Source: Epiperipatus broadwayi
Taxonomy: Eukaryota > Onychophora > Udeonychophora > Euonychophora > Peripatidae
DNA length: 64,000 nt
Reading direction: 5' to 3'
Assembly: GCA_028023455.1 (NCBI GenBank)
Contig: JAQFVV010000037.1
Coordinates: 620,001-684,000, forward strand
The position numbers and the translations under genes were made by a program. The notes below the pieces were generated by a model. The model had not been told where the DNA came from. It did not search any database and saw only the letters and a program-made list of their open reading frames with translations. Below are positions 35,088-45,895 of the stretch, in pieces (position 1 is the first letter of the stretch; each line of letters starts with the position of its first letter).

Positions 35088-36164
35088 CAGGGGTGGTAAA
35101 CCTTTTTTCTGCTAAAGGCCATTTGGATATTTATAACCTCTTTCGCAGACCATACAAAATTATCAACTAAAATCAGTCCTATGTTAGATCAAAATTTAAG
35201 TAATTTACCTCTAATCATTAACGCTGGACAACCTTTTCAACTGCAAAACCAATTTTAACTTTCTCCTTTTAAATAAGGACCATAACATAATTTTTTGTAA
35301 ATTAAAAATAAAGTAATATCATTATTATTAATGATTATTCTATCTTTAATTACAATTTTTCCGATTAACCTTGAATATAACTTCTTGACATATGTTTTTT
35401 AATGTTCCGGACAGGTTAATTCCTCTTCAGAAAATGGGTTTGAATTTTTGACTTTTTTTTAAAAATAATTTGCTTTCACAGAATTTTCTGACTTATTTGT
35501 ACATTTTTTATAAAACATATCAACTATTTGATGAAACTCCTATTCACGTTTTCTTAATAAATCTTCCCCAATAATTTTGTTATAGTAAGAATGTCTGATA
35601 AATAGTGTGTCTTAATAATGTGTTCTGAATACTTTACAGGCATATCATGTATTGATTTATTATTTTTTTCTATATAAAAAAATTAGTCCATTTCTTTTCA
35701 AATGCACGATTTTCTATGTCAGTTTTTTTTTATCTTACTCTTGAAGGTATCCTAATAAAAAAAATTTTAAAAATGCAAAATAATAATAAAATGAAGTAAA
35801 ATTTTTACTAGTTATATGTTCATCTGCAAAAATCATAAGAACAAACAAAATACTTTTAGTATTGTAGATTAAATTTATAATCAGATAGACCGCACAATAT
35901 AGATAATTTGTTAGAATAATGCACTTCTAATAGAACGAAGTAAAATTATTATAAAGGTCAAAAGAGAAAAAAAATATAGTTGAGAAAATAAATATTTTAT
36001 TTTACTCGATTCTTAATTCAATATTTGTATGTATTTTTGCATTGCACTATGTGCATATTTAATTTATATATGTCCATTTTATATATTGCGGAAATGTCTG
36101 GGGGGTGGAGTGAGAGCTTTCAAAGTCGGAATTTGGCCTAAAGGCCAGAGGTACTCCACTCCTG
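35088..36164. mobile_element. hAT-like MITE, 1.08 kb
   Basis: The left end CAGGGGTGGTAAACC and right end (inward) CAGGAGTGGAGTACC are imperfect hAT-type inverted repeats, both continuing to a CTAAAGGCC / CTTTAGGCC block. The 8-bp flanks TTTTAACG and TTCTAAAA match at only five of eight positions, so this is an old insertion. No transposase. Confidence 0.65.
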
Positions 36165-37833
36165 TTCTAAAAAATGAACATCAAGTTTATTTTTTTAATA
36201 TGCTTGGAATAAGATTTATTTTATAAATGCTGTTAGCATTTTAACCTTGGAATGTATTAGTTTTTGGTCTGTCCAATAATTTGTTCTTATAAGTTTTCAT
36301 GAATTTTGATCCCCTCATTATAATGTCATTGTTTTGAACAGAGTTGCAATAATTTTTTTATTGCATATTTTTTGCCTATAGAAAGTGTTTGTGGCTGTCA
36401 TTTTATAAGTTGTTCAAAATTGTAATAAAATTTTCAGTTTCTTATCAACATGTGTATTAAAATCTCTTGAATCTAAAGTCAAAATATGTGCACCTATAAA
36501 ATGGGCACAAGCATGATTATGCCCACCGTGTTTTAATATTATTAGTCTTTTATTGATACATCTAGAGATTTCAAGAATCAATTGGCAATTAAGCCTATTA
36601 TAACAAATCTAGCATCATGCGATGATTTGTACTTGCAAAAAAAAACTTTTTGACAAATTTCATTAAAAGCAGTTATGCCAATTTTAAATCTTCGTAATTT
36701 ATTCACTCTTAGTGCTTCCACCTCTATATTTTGGAGGGGAAAAAATTGAAACATTTATTTTTTATTGCCATTACCTATCACCTGCTTTTACTTTTATTGA
36801 CATTAATTTTTACAATTATTTGTATTGTTTTGATCAATGAGAGGACAACATAGTCAGATTGTATCAGACAGATCATGTTTTGATAACTTTTACTAAGTTC
36901 TTTCAACTTTTTGTTATTATAGACATGAGATTAACTAATTAGGACTGCCTAAATATGCATTCTTTGCTGAATTGAACCCTTATTTCAAATCCATTTCAAA
37001 CTCAACTCATTTGATGATTTACTTTGCATGAAATGCAAACTAAGGGCTTTCTGTCTGCTAAACATGTCTCCAACATTACTTTTTCAAACAAAGGTTTGTG
37101 CAATAATGACAAAATATAGAAATCTTAATTGATTCACTCTAATGTTAAAGGGTGGAAATGTGGAGGTATAAACATAACAATTCAATTATTACCATTAGGA
37201 CTAGTAGATATTTTTGGCATAGTTAGTATTGTTTATTGGCCTTTCACAATTTTTATTTCTGAAATTCATGCCATTATTCACTACTCGTGTTTCTCTTAGG
37301 TGGCCTGAGTTCAGAATTTGATACAGAAAGAAATTGAATTAGTTAATAATATTAATAAACTAGAATTTGAAATTTCTAATAATTTCTTACTAAATTATTA
37401 TTCACGTTGATATGCAGTTGTCACAAAATTTTATTTTATATTTTATAGTAACATATTCCATTGAAATGTAATAATTAAGCAATATACTGTTTTATATTTT
37501 TAATAGCACTGTAGACAACATCTGATATCTCCATGTTTGTATTCAATGATTGTATGTGTATATTTATGTATATATATGTGTGTGTCAAGTTTTTAACCAG
37601 AATGACACTTTAGGATGTAAAATATAATACTTTTTACATTGGACATTTAAATATAAAGAACTTTAAATTGGTATGAATATCATATTGGTGCAATTGTTCC
37701 TTTTTTATGTGATTTAGGCTTTTTTTATATTAATAATTATGTAAATGAGATATTTATTTTATATAGCGCGATGTTTTTATAAACTGTCATAGTAATAATC
37801 AGCCATTAAGCTAATGCACATGCGCTCTGTGGA

Positions 37834-38135
37834 TTTTTAACTATAAATGAATACTCTCACTTCCAAACATAAGATAAAGTTTTTGTGAAGAGGCAGAATG
37901 ACTCCATCTATCCTTTCTACCCAAATGTTTGTGCATGCAAATCTTAAGCATTTGGGAATGAGAGTGTAGTAAAGGTAATTTAAAGTGATTGCTTAACATC
38001 TTCTCTCATTCCGAAATGCTTAAGATTTGCCCATGCATAAACGTTTGAGTAGAAAGGATAGATGGATTCATTCTATCTTTTCACAAAGACTTTATCTTAT
38101 GTTTTGAAGTAAGAGTATTCATTTATAGTTAAAAA
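37834..38135. mobile_element. Palindromic MITE, 302 bp
   Basis: Almost the whole element is an inverted repeat. TTTTTAACTATAAATGAATA at 37,834 is the complement of the right end at 38,135, and the arms run about 145 bp each with few differences (CATAAGATAAAG, TCTATCCTTTCTAC, AAATCTTAAGCATTT on the left all have complements on the right), around a short centre near 37,985. A transcript would form a long hairpin. It lies in the host gene intron. Confidence 0.8.
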
Positions 38136-39104
38136 TTAACAATTATTAAAAATAACAAAAAAGAGAAAGACTAAAATCAATTGAGAAAAAAAATCTCCAA
38201 GTTATGCAGACTCAAATATTACATTAAATTTATTATTTATATAAAATTCCATTATTATTTATCAATTTTTTATTGAATATAGATGAGTAAATAAAATTAT
38301 AAATTGTATAATATTTTCATAATATTTTTTTTTTTGAAAGGATTGTGTGCAGTTTAATTTAAACTAATTATTATATATTATAAATTATTTATAATTACGT
38401 ACATGTACAAAGTAGATGAAGAAGTAAAATACTATAGGTAAAAAAAATGCTTCAGATGATTGTTAACTACTGATCTGCATAATGCTTTGTTATTTTTATT
38501 TTTACCAGAATAAAGTATACTTTTTTTTTGTATATGAAAATAATTCAAGAAATAAGTTAGATCTTTTTTTGTCAGGTAACTAATTTCTATAAAAGTTAAA
38601 TTTAATTAATTACATTTTTATTAAAATTAATTCAAAAAAAAGTATTGCATAATTTTCAAAATTATTTTGACTTCTTGTTTTAATTTAAAAAAGAAATGTT
38701 CTTATTAGAAATATTAAGAATTAGAAGTTTTTTACAACTGGTATAAATTATTAAATTGACTATTGAGTAATTTTAAAATTATGATAATGTGAAAACTATC
38801 TTGAATATGAAGAATTATTGTTATATTTGTAAAAGAAAAGAAAAAAAAAATTTTTTTGGAAAGTTCTCAAGTATAATATGAAAAACTATACTAAGATTTA
38901 CATCAATTTGGGGCATAATATCCATGGTATTGACTAGAAGTTATTTATAAATAAATATTTTTTTAATGTCTTGCAATAGCAAATATCAGTAATGTGTTGT
39001 ATAATTAAATACGATAAAAAATAATTGTATGAATTTTTAATTTATGTATGTAAAATTATGAGATTATTTGCATTCAGTAACAACTTCTAATTATTTTATA
39101 CATG

Positions 39105-39274
39105 TGAGCCATGTAGAGACAACTCAATGAAGTGTGGAGAGATGTATGTTAGTAGTAATAATAAGAATTCAGAAACAAAATACAATACATGTATGAGAGA
39201 ACAAGCAATTATTACTGATATTGAAAGAATTAAGTCGGAAGTAGAACTGGGCTGGACATATTGCTAAAAGAAAT
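39105..39274 (+). pseudogene. RTE-type LINE fragment, left piece
   Basis: In frames that shift several times the sequence gives remnants of the post-RT region of an RTE-type LINE, matching the 59.2 kb copy: TGGAGAGATGTATGTT, then ATTACTGATATTGAAAG, then GGCTGGACATATTGCTA (the W-x-GHIA block). It is cut at AAAT and resumes at 40,369 after a 1.09 kb insertion. Confidence 0.75.
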
Positions 39275-39276
39275 TA

Positions 39277-40366
39277 CGGTACTGTTCTATTAGCGTGTTG
39301 AAATCGCTTGATGGCGTTGTTTCTGGGAAAACACACAAATATAAATGTTACTGGGCCCACCACCTTATTTGTGAAATAATAATAAGAAGAATAATCATAC
39401 GGGTTAATGTAATTTCTTTTTGCCTCTGGATATAAGTATGAGAAATTTTTTACTCTCAGACATTTTATCATACGGATTAACGTAATTCGTTGATTGATTT
39501 CCTTAATAAATTACTGTCAAATTTATTCGATTAACAAATGCCTATAAATTTCATCTTAGTCCTGCAGGGTTGGGGGAAGGGTGCCTTTTCACATCCGCAA
39601 GAATTAAAACTTATCAATTAAGACATTATTGCAAATATTCTATTCTAGTAGAATTCCCAGTGTACGTCTACTATGATTGCTTGACGGATAACTGACTACA
39701 TCGTGATGGAAGAAAATGAGAATGCTTAATTACTGAACTGTATTTGTCTCTTCTTTTTTTTTTTGGTCATTTTTGAAAAGGAAAATTAATCTTTATTTAT
39801 TCCAATAACTATCTTTGAAAGAATATGTGACCAAGATATGGTGAATAACATTAATGGCACACCTATTAATAACAATTAATAATTTTCCAACTCGATTTTT
39901 TTTTTTTTAAGATTAAGAAATGTATTCTTTTTACAATTTCTTTTTGTCTCTGGATATAATGAGAAATCTTAATTCTCATAGATGTTTTTGCAAACCGTGA
40001 CTTTTTTCGGGAGAACAGTGAAATTGTGGTTTTCCCTAACCTTTTCTAATTATTTATACTTTACATATTGGGTTCGAAGCGGGGTAATGGGCTTATAATT
40101 ATTACTTTTTAATACTATGTTAGGTAAGTTGTACCGCAATTACTTTTGAATGCAGATTGCAATAGTTCTGCAAACTTTAATTACACCCACCCTGAAATGG
40201 TACGGTGGTGAAGTGTTAACATTGCTAAAAGTTAGTATTGTGTGCATTCCCACAAACTGCGCAAGACAAAAAAAAGTTGTGGCTATTTGGTTTGACTGCG
40301 GCCCACTAAACGGCATATTTATCTGCATTTGGATGGGATCAACACCATCAAGCAGTTTCAATACGG
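39277..40366. mobile_element. 1.09 kb insertion with TA duplication, splitting the RTE fragment
   Basis: Comparison with the 59.2 kb RTE copy shows uninterrupted LINE sequence on both sides, so this block is a later insertion. It is bounded by TA. The inner ends are CGGTACTG and (inward from right) CCGTATTG, followed by matching TTGAAATCGCTTGATGGCGT and TTGAAACTGCTTGATGGTGT, the left one offset by about 13 nt. It contains the repeat block shared with positions 1-110. No transposase frame is recognised. Frames of 73 residues on both strands at 40,140-40,371 have no known content. Confidence 0.6.
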
Positions 40367-40368
40367 TA

Positions 40369-40565
40369 TAGATGGATAATTGAAATATTAAAATGGATCC
40401 CAGGGGTTTGTAATAAGGCCTAGAAAGACACCTCGTGAGATGGATGGATGAAATAAAGGAATTTTTTTAGTATGATGTGGAGAAGAAATGCTACAGATTG
40501 GAGAAATTGGATTAAATTTAGAGATTTTCATTCTGCAATGAATCTATAATGATGAAAATGATAAT
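40369..40565 (+). pseudogene. RTE-type LINE fragment, right piece and 3' tail
   Basis: Continues the fragment from 39,274: GATGGATAATTGAAATATT, CCTAGAAAGACACC (the KRPRKRP block), GAGATGGATGGATGAAATAA (RWMDEI), then CTGCAATGAAT and a TGA-rich tail (ATGATGAAAATGATAATGAT). Short microsatellite tails of this kind are typical of RTE elements. Confidence 0.75.
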
Positions 40566-41307
40566 GATAAAAAAAAAACTGGCTTAAAAGTAATCAATTA
40601 CTATACTTTTAAAAGCAACTTTTCAAAGCCAAATTTGAACATCCAATATTTCATGATCTTTCATATCATGAGTTTACAATTTTCAATATTAAAAGAGGCC
40701 TTTATATTCTTCTATTTTTTTTTAATATTATAAACTTTTGGAAATAAATAATACAGTAATTTATTTTTAGATCTGTTTATTCAATTATTGGGGGGAGCGG
40801 GCACATTTTTGCGATGATTTTCAATAACATTAAACAATTGTTCTTAGAATAATTTGATAATATTTGCATAAACATTATAGAAGTGTTTTTAAATAAGTTG
40901 TGAATAAAGTTTGTTGTGGGTTTTTTTTTTTAATCTTCTTTTAGTTTCACTTTTACAGGAACCTGAAAATGACAAGCACTTTTTTGTAGTTCAAATTGAA
41001 TAATAAAAAAAAAGAGAGAAATACCTGCTCTCAGCATTTGTGCATATTATTTAATTTATTTATTGCTGATTGTTTTTTAATTTTGTTTAAAAAATATGTG
41101 TTAATTTATTTAAAATTATATAAAACATGTTATTTGAATAAATACATCTTAACTCATACCAAAATTAGTAGTCTGGCTATAATAGTTATTTGAAGAAAAC
41201 TGTTTAATAACCAATCAAAATATAAATGAATAAGTAACAAACTTATTTTTTCAACTAAAAAATAAAAAATATTCATATTTCAGATACATTACTTATTTGA
41301 ATTTATG

Positions 41308-43034
41308 GGTTGTTTTCTCATCCCTGGTGTTCGCCTTAAGATGTCGCTATTTCTAGGTAAATTCCTAGAAATATACAGTTTCACCGGCCTTCACCCAATA
41401 AAATAGGAATTTTTCTATGTTGTAAACGCAGAAAAGTCCTCACGTTACGGTGGCGGCGACAGAAGCCAATACAAAGAAACTTCTTTCTATGATAAAACAC
41501 AGAAAGAGTTCCCGACGGCTGCCGGTTATGGCTTTTTTCCTATGCTAAAAGCAAAGAGGAAGAAATGCCTTGATTAGCTGCCGCAGTAGTCTATTTTGTT
41601 CATCATTTTCTCGTAATAGTAGAATATCTATTTTCTCTGTAGTTTCGTGTGAGAGTGTGTGTATTTGAAGCAGTCGTAGTTTTTTTTAAATTTGATAAGA
41701 CGTCTATTTTTTTTAATGTGTTGTAACTTACTTTACTGTTGTAAGTTTAGTAATAATGTCCTGAAGATTCCATTACGAAGGGGTAACCCTCAAAAATCGC
41801 TTTTAAGGATGTGAAAGGGAAAAAAAATTAAAGGATCACGCGAAAAGTACCGTTTTCGTGAGAATTCGTTCATGACCAGTTACTTTTGGTATATATATAC
41901 GCACAAACAAAAACAACTCACTGTCTAATTATTAGGAATTACTTGTCCGAAAAATAAAATTAGTCGGGTATTTTTTTTTTTGTTACATTTATTATTTCAA
42001 AATAAGATTAGTTTTTATATCTACACACTAACAAAAACAACCCAGTTCCTGATTAATTATTGTCTTTAAAAAAAAAAAAAGCAATTCAACAAGGTTTGAT
42101 TTTTTTCAATGGAGCTTTGAATTATGGTTTGTTTGTTTTTATATATACACAAGATTTACCAAAAAAAAAAAAACCCACTTTCTGATTAATTACTGTCAAA
42201 AGAAATGCAAATTAGTCGGCTATCATTTTTAAATTTAGTATTTCAATAACAGTACCCTTTTTATGTAGACAGACTTAACAAAAACAACTCACTTTCTGAT
42301 TCATTACTGTCCCCCAAAAAAGAAAACTGAAATTAGTCGGGTATCAATTCTAAATTGTAGTATATAAATGACGTTACTTTTGATAGATTTAGAATTACGT
42401 CTTGCTTTTTTAATAAAATGATTGATTTACTCTTGACCAAAAATACCGTAACTTTAAAAAAAGACACACATAAAGTCCAAAAAAAAATGAGAAAAAGCTC
42501 CGTAACTTTAAAGACACACACAAACTCAAAAACAATCTAAGATTAATAAACATTGACTTATTACGTCTTGCTTTTGAATCAAATTATTGATTTACTCTTG
42601 CAAAAAAAATACCGTAACTTTAAAAAGACACACCTAAAGCCAAAAAAAATTCGAAAAAGCCCGTAACTTTAAAGACACAAACTCAAAAACCAACAAGATA
42701 AGATTAATAAACATTTACTTATTACGTCTTGCTTTTGAATAAAATTATTGATTTACTCTTGCAAAAAAAAAAAAAGACCGTAACTTTAAAAAGACACACG
42801 TAAAGTCAAAAAAAAAATTAGAAAAACACCGTAACTTTAAAAACACACACACACAAACTCAAAAACAAGATAAGATTAATAAACATTTAGTAGAATATTT
42901 TATTACAAATCTAAGAAATCAAATCTTTTTAGATCAAATCGATCATTTAGGTCCGGCCGGAATCGTTATATGTATATGTTTTTGATTAGCATCAACACCA
43001 TCCTGTGGCGAACACCAAGGATGAGAAAACAACC
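41308..43034. mobile_element. GGTTGT element 3
   Basis: Ends GGTTGTTTTCTCATCCCTGG and (inward from right) GGTTGTTTTCTCATCCTTGG, then GTGTTCGCC on both. AATTTATG is duplicated exactly at 41,300-41,307 and 43,035-43,042. The left interior aligns with element 2 (TTTCTAGGTAAATTCCTAG, ATGCTAAAAGCA, GTGAGAGTGTGT). The remainder is two sets of tandem repeats. No transposase; non-autonomous. Confidence 0.9.
41900..42895. repeat. Two tandem arrays inside GGTTGT element 3
   Basis: Array one (about 41,900-42,360): units of 115-130 bp marked by ACTCACTTTCTGATTAATTA-like and CTGTC blocks followed by AAATTAGTCGGGTATC (near 41,920, 42,050, 42,180 and 42,295). Array two (about 42,390-42,895): units of about 160 bp marked by TTACGTCTTGCTTTTGAAT, ATTGATTTACTCTTGC and repeated CCGTAACTTTAAA (near 42,395, 42,563 and 42,720). 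Confidence 0.75.
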
Positions 43035-43308
43035 AATTTATGTAACTGAGTATTATAGTTTTTTCATTTCCAATATGATTTTTATTGTGCATATATATTA
43101 GTCATAATTTGCATTTATGTGTACTAATAGAGTCAAAATTAATAGTATTTAAATGTTAATTTATGTAGTAGCTCCTCATCCTTCTTTCGCATTTTTATGG
43201 TTACAAATCTTAGCAATGAATATCATAATTGCCAGATGTTAGTGAATTATATATAATATGCCATTTTTAATACAGATCATGCACACATCTATTAGAAAAT
43301 GAATTAAT

Positions 43309-43660
43309 AATAAATCGAAATACTGCCAAATCTCTAGCACATGTTACAACACATAATTGACAGTCAATCAGATGTCAAGGATAGCTGTCTAAAATGACAT
43401 CCAAACCTAAAAAAACAACAAAGAATTTACGAGAAAAGGGCGGCCACCCTTCCCTCAACTTTTCTTTCTAAATATCTAAGCCAGTCGTACGCATTTAGGT
43501 TTGTAAGCTTGAAGCTTTAAATATCTTCACAATTAACTCACTGAGTCTAAATCATAAACATACAACGATGTCATTTTAGACGGCTATCCTTGACATCTGA
43601 TTGGCTGTCAGTTATGTGTTGTAACGAGCGCCAGAGATTTGGCAGTATTTCTATTTATTT
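43309..43660. mobile_element. MITE of about 350 bp with ~90-bp inverted ends
   Basis: The arms 43,309-43,400 and 43,568-43,660 are complements with about ten differences: GAAATACTGCCAAATCTCT at the ends, then ACAACACATAA, CAATCAGATGTCAAGGATAG and TCTAAAATGACAT on both. The core contains a G/C-rich CGGCCACCC segment. Target duplication is not clear. Family not recognised. Confidence 0.75.
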
Positions 43661-43858
43661 CAATTTTCAACTATCGGCGCTTCGCAAATTAAAATATTAT
43701 TTAAAACAAATTAATATTAGACTTAATAAGACTTAAAAAAAAACAGTTCAGTAAAATATCTATCATGTATTTGTATTCATGATCAGTGCTAAATAAGTAA
43801 TCTAATGGCTAAAGAAATCACTGAAGAAGAAATTTTTAAGGTTTTTTTAAAATTGGAG

Positions 43859-43878
43859 CCCCCCCCCCCCCCCCCCCC
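43859..43878 (+). repeat. Poly-C run of 20
   Basis: Twenty C in a row in strongly AT-rich DNA. A G run of 11 at 18,344-18,354 and a C run of 13 at 51,641-51,653 are the other examples. Run lengths of this kind are often inexact in assemblies. Confidence 0.8.
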
Positions 43879-45426
43879 ACTAAAATAAATTATCGAGTTG
43901 AAAAGAAAAGAAATGATTAAATAAGCTGTTTTAAATAAGGTATTGTTCTGTAAGAATAAATTATTGTTTTAATTTATTTGTAATTACTGCTATCTGAAAA
44001 TTTGTATTTATATATGAACAAAAGCTATACATACTAAAATCATTTCTTTAAACTTTCAGCAAAATTTAAAAAAGTTTATTGTTCTTTGCTGTTGGCGTTT
44101 TGTGATTGCTGCAGCCTTTAATTGATGTGAAGGAAAAAAGTTCTCTTTTATTTTTAATTTTTATTAATTTATTTTCAATCACAAATAACAGAAATCTACA
44201 ACTTTGTAGGCTTTTTAACTGAAAGGTCAAATAAGGAATAATGTACTGAATATTTTTTTTTTTTCTCTTGAAAGAGAAAAAATGAATGTAAGCCAGATTT
44301 ACTTTATAATATATTTCTTGCCTTCTCAATTTATCTTTAAGCAAATGACAAAATAAAAGTTAAGTAAATTGATATTTACATTATAGTAAATATTTAGTTT
44401 TTTTACTATAAGTATTGAATTCATTATTTATATTAATGTATTAGTTGGATATATAAATATCTCAATTTTTAAATACAAAATTATTTACTTTTATATTTTA
44501 GTTATTAGAATTTACTCTTTTATTTTAATACCTTTTAGTATTTTAATCTATACAGTGGAGCTGCAAACTATGCTATATTTTGTTCCTAACCCTCCTCGCA
44601 TTCAAAGGAAATAGCATGTAATATAACATTTTTTTGTCTATAAACAGTGATTAGAATAGAATACATATTGTTTATTGATCTACATGTGTGTAGTACTTTT
44701 CAAAACACACATATATATAACACTGACTTTTTTTATATATGTATATTATGTATATATAAATCAATATTAGAGTATAAACAAAATTTTTAAAAAATGATAT
44801 AATTATTAACATAAATGGATATTTATTTTATTTTACAGTGTGTTCACTCTTGCATTTATTGAAGGAATAAGAACACAAAAAAAAAAACAACTAACTCCTG
44901 TTGTATTTTATCCTTAACATAAATAGCAAAATACATTTTGCGTAATAGTCTTTTTTTCCAGTAATTTTTTTTGTCTTTAGAATAATAGACTCCTTTCTTT
45001 TTCAAGAAATTGCTACCTCCCTAATTATGTTAATGTTTAATGAATATTCTAAAATTTTACTTCCACTTTTAGAAAATATTTTATCAAGCAAAATACTGTA
45101 CATCAAATTCCGAAAGGATAATAAAGAAAAAAGTTAAAATATATGTGCTTTTGACATAAACTGAATATATTTTATTAATATATGTAATTTGTATGCACTC
45201 TGCTCAGAGAAATAAAAATGGCTGCCGAATATTATAATTTGCTAATTTTAAGGTTTTTTTATTTTAATTTTTTTAATATTTTATCTTGAATAGCATGTGA
45301 TTGAAATTGCATAATTACATACTGCATAGTTCGTGGCTCAACTATATTTAAGATTTAAAAAAAAAATTTTCTTTCAATTATATGATATACTTGTTAATGT
45401 TTTTTGTGCATATGTTTGTTTTTAAG

Positions 45427-45456
45427 GTCAAGCGACGCTCAAGAAAGAGCCGGTAA
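45427..45456 (+). CDS. Host gene, last coding exon D with stop
   Basis: The acceptor TTTGTTTTTAAG|G is followed by VKRRSRKSR and TAA. It enters in phase 0, exactly as exon C leaves. A strongly basic C-terminus (six Lys/Arg in nine residues) could be a nuclear-localisation or RNA-contact tail, which is inference. The exon is very short as coding sequence and continues as 3' untranslated region. The assignment depends on phase, splice site and fitting composition, since nine codons alone would not be enough. Confidence 0.6.
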   Translation, partial: VKRRSRKSR

Positions 45457-45895
45457 TTACTTTGTGTTCATATTTCCACTTCACTGAATACAGCTGAAGA
45501 CAGTGTTGGCTCGCATTTCTTACTTTTGCAGGAAAAAAAAAAAAGGAAAAAAAAATTTTTTTAACTAAAAGCCAATGACTTTTATTACAAGCAAAATCCA
45601 TCATGCTACTAGTGCCGGCCAGCGCGATGCAGATTGTATGCACAGGCCAATCTGTGATTGCCACAAGGCCACAACTGAATTTAAGAAATAAACATTTTAC
45701 AAAGATGTATTTTTGACAAATTGTGAATGGAATCTTCAGAAGTTTATCTTACTGAACTCATTGCTGTAAAAAGAGCGTTCCCCCTCCATACTTTTATTTG
45801 TAACCTAATTTGCAACATGACTGAACAAAGCTGATTTATTCTCCACTCCTTAATTTTTTTTTTTTTTTAATAAACATGTACAACTGTTTTCATTT
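45457..45895 (+). other. Probable 3' untranslated region of the host gene
   Basis: It extends from the stop to a AATAAA signal at 45,869-45,874, with a T/GT-rich stretch (TTTTTTTTGTTGTTATTG) about 20 nt further on. The true cleavage site is unknown, and later signals are possible. Confidence 0.4.

Larger units (their letters stand above)
26836..45426 (+). other. Host gene last intron (18.6 kb), packed with transposons
   Basis: It runs from the GTAAGT donor of exon C to the TTTTTAAG acceptor of exon D. It carries, in order, a hAT element with a nested GGTTGT element, a hAT-like MITE, a palindromic MITE, an RTE fragment with an insertion, a GGTTGT element and a further MITE. All are described separately. 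The spaces at 33,368-35,079, 36,173-37,833, 38,136-39,100 and 43,661-45,426 show only AT-rich DNA. Confidence 0.6.

Noticed and set aside
40140-40371. 73-residue frames on both strands
   Set aside because: Mutually overlapping antisense frames inside the 1.09 kb insertion with no known motif; one is at best a shadow of the other.
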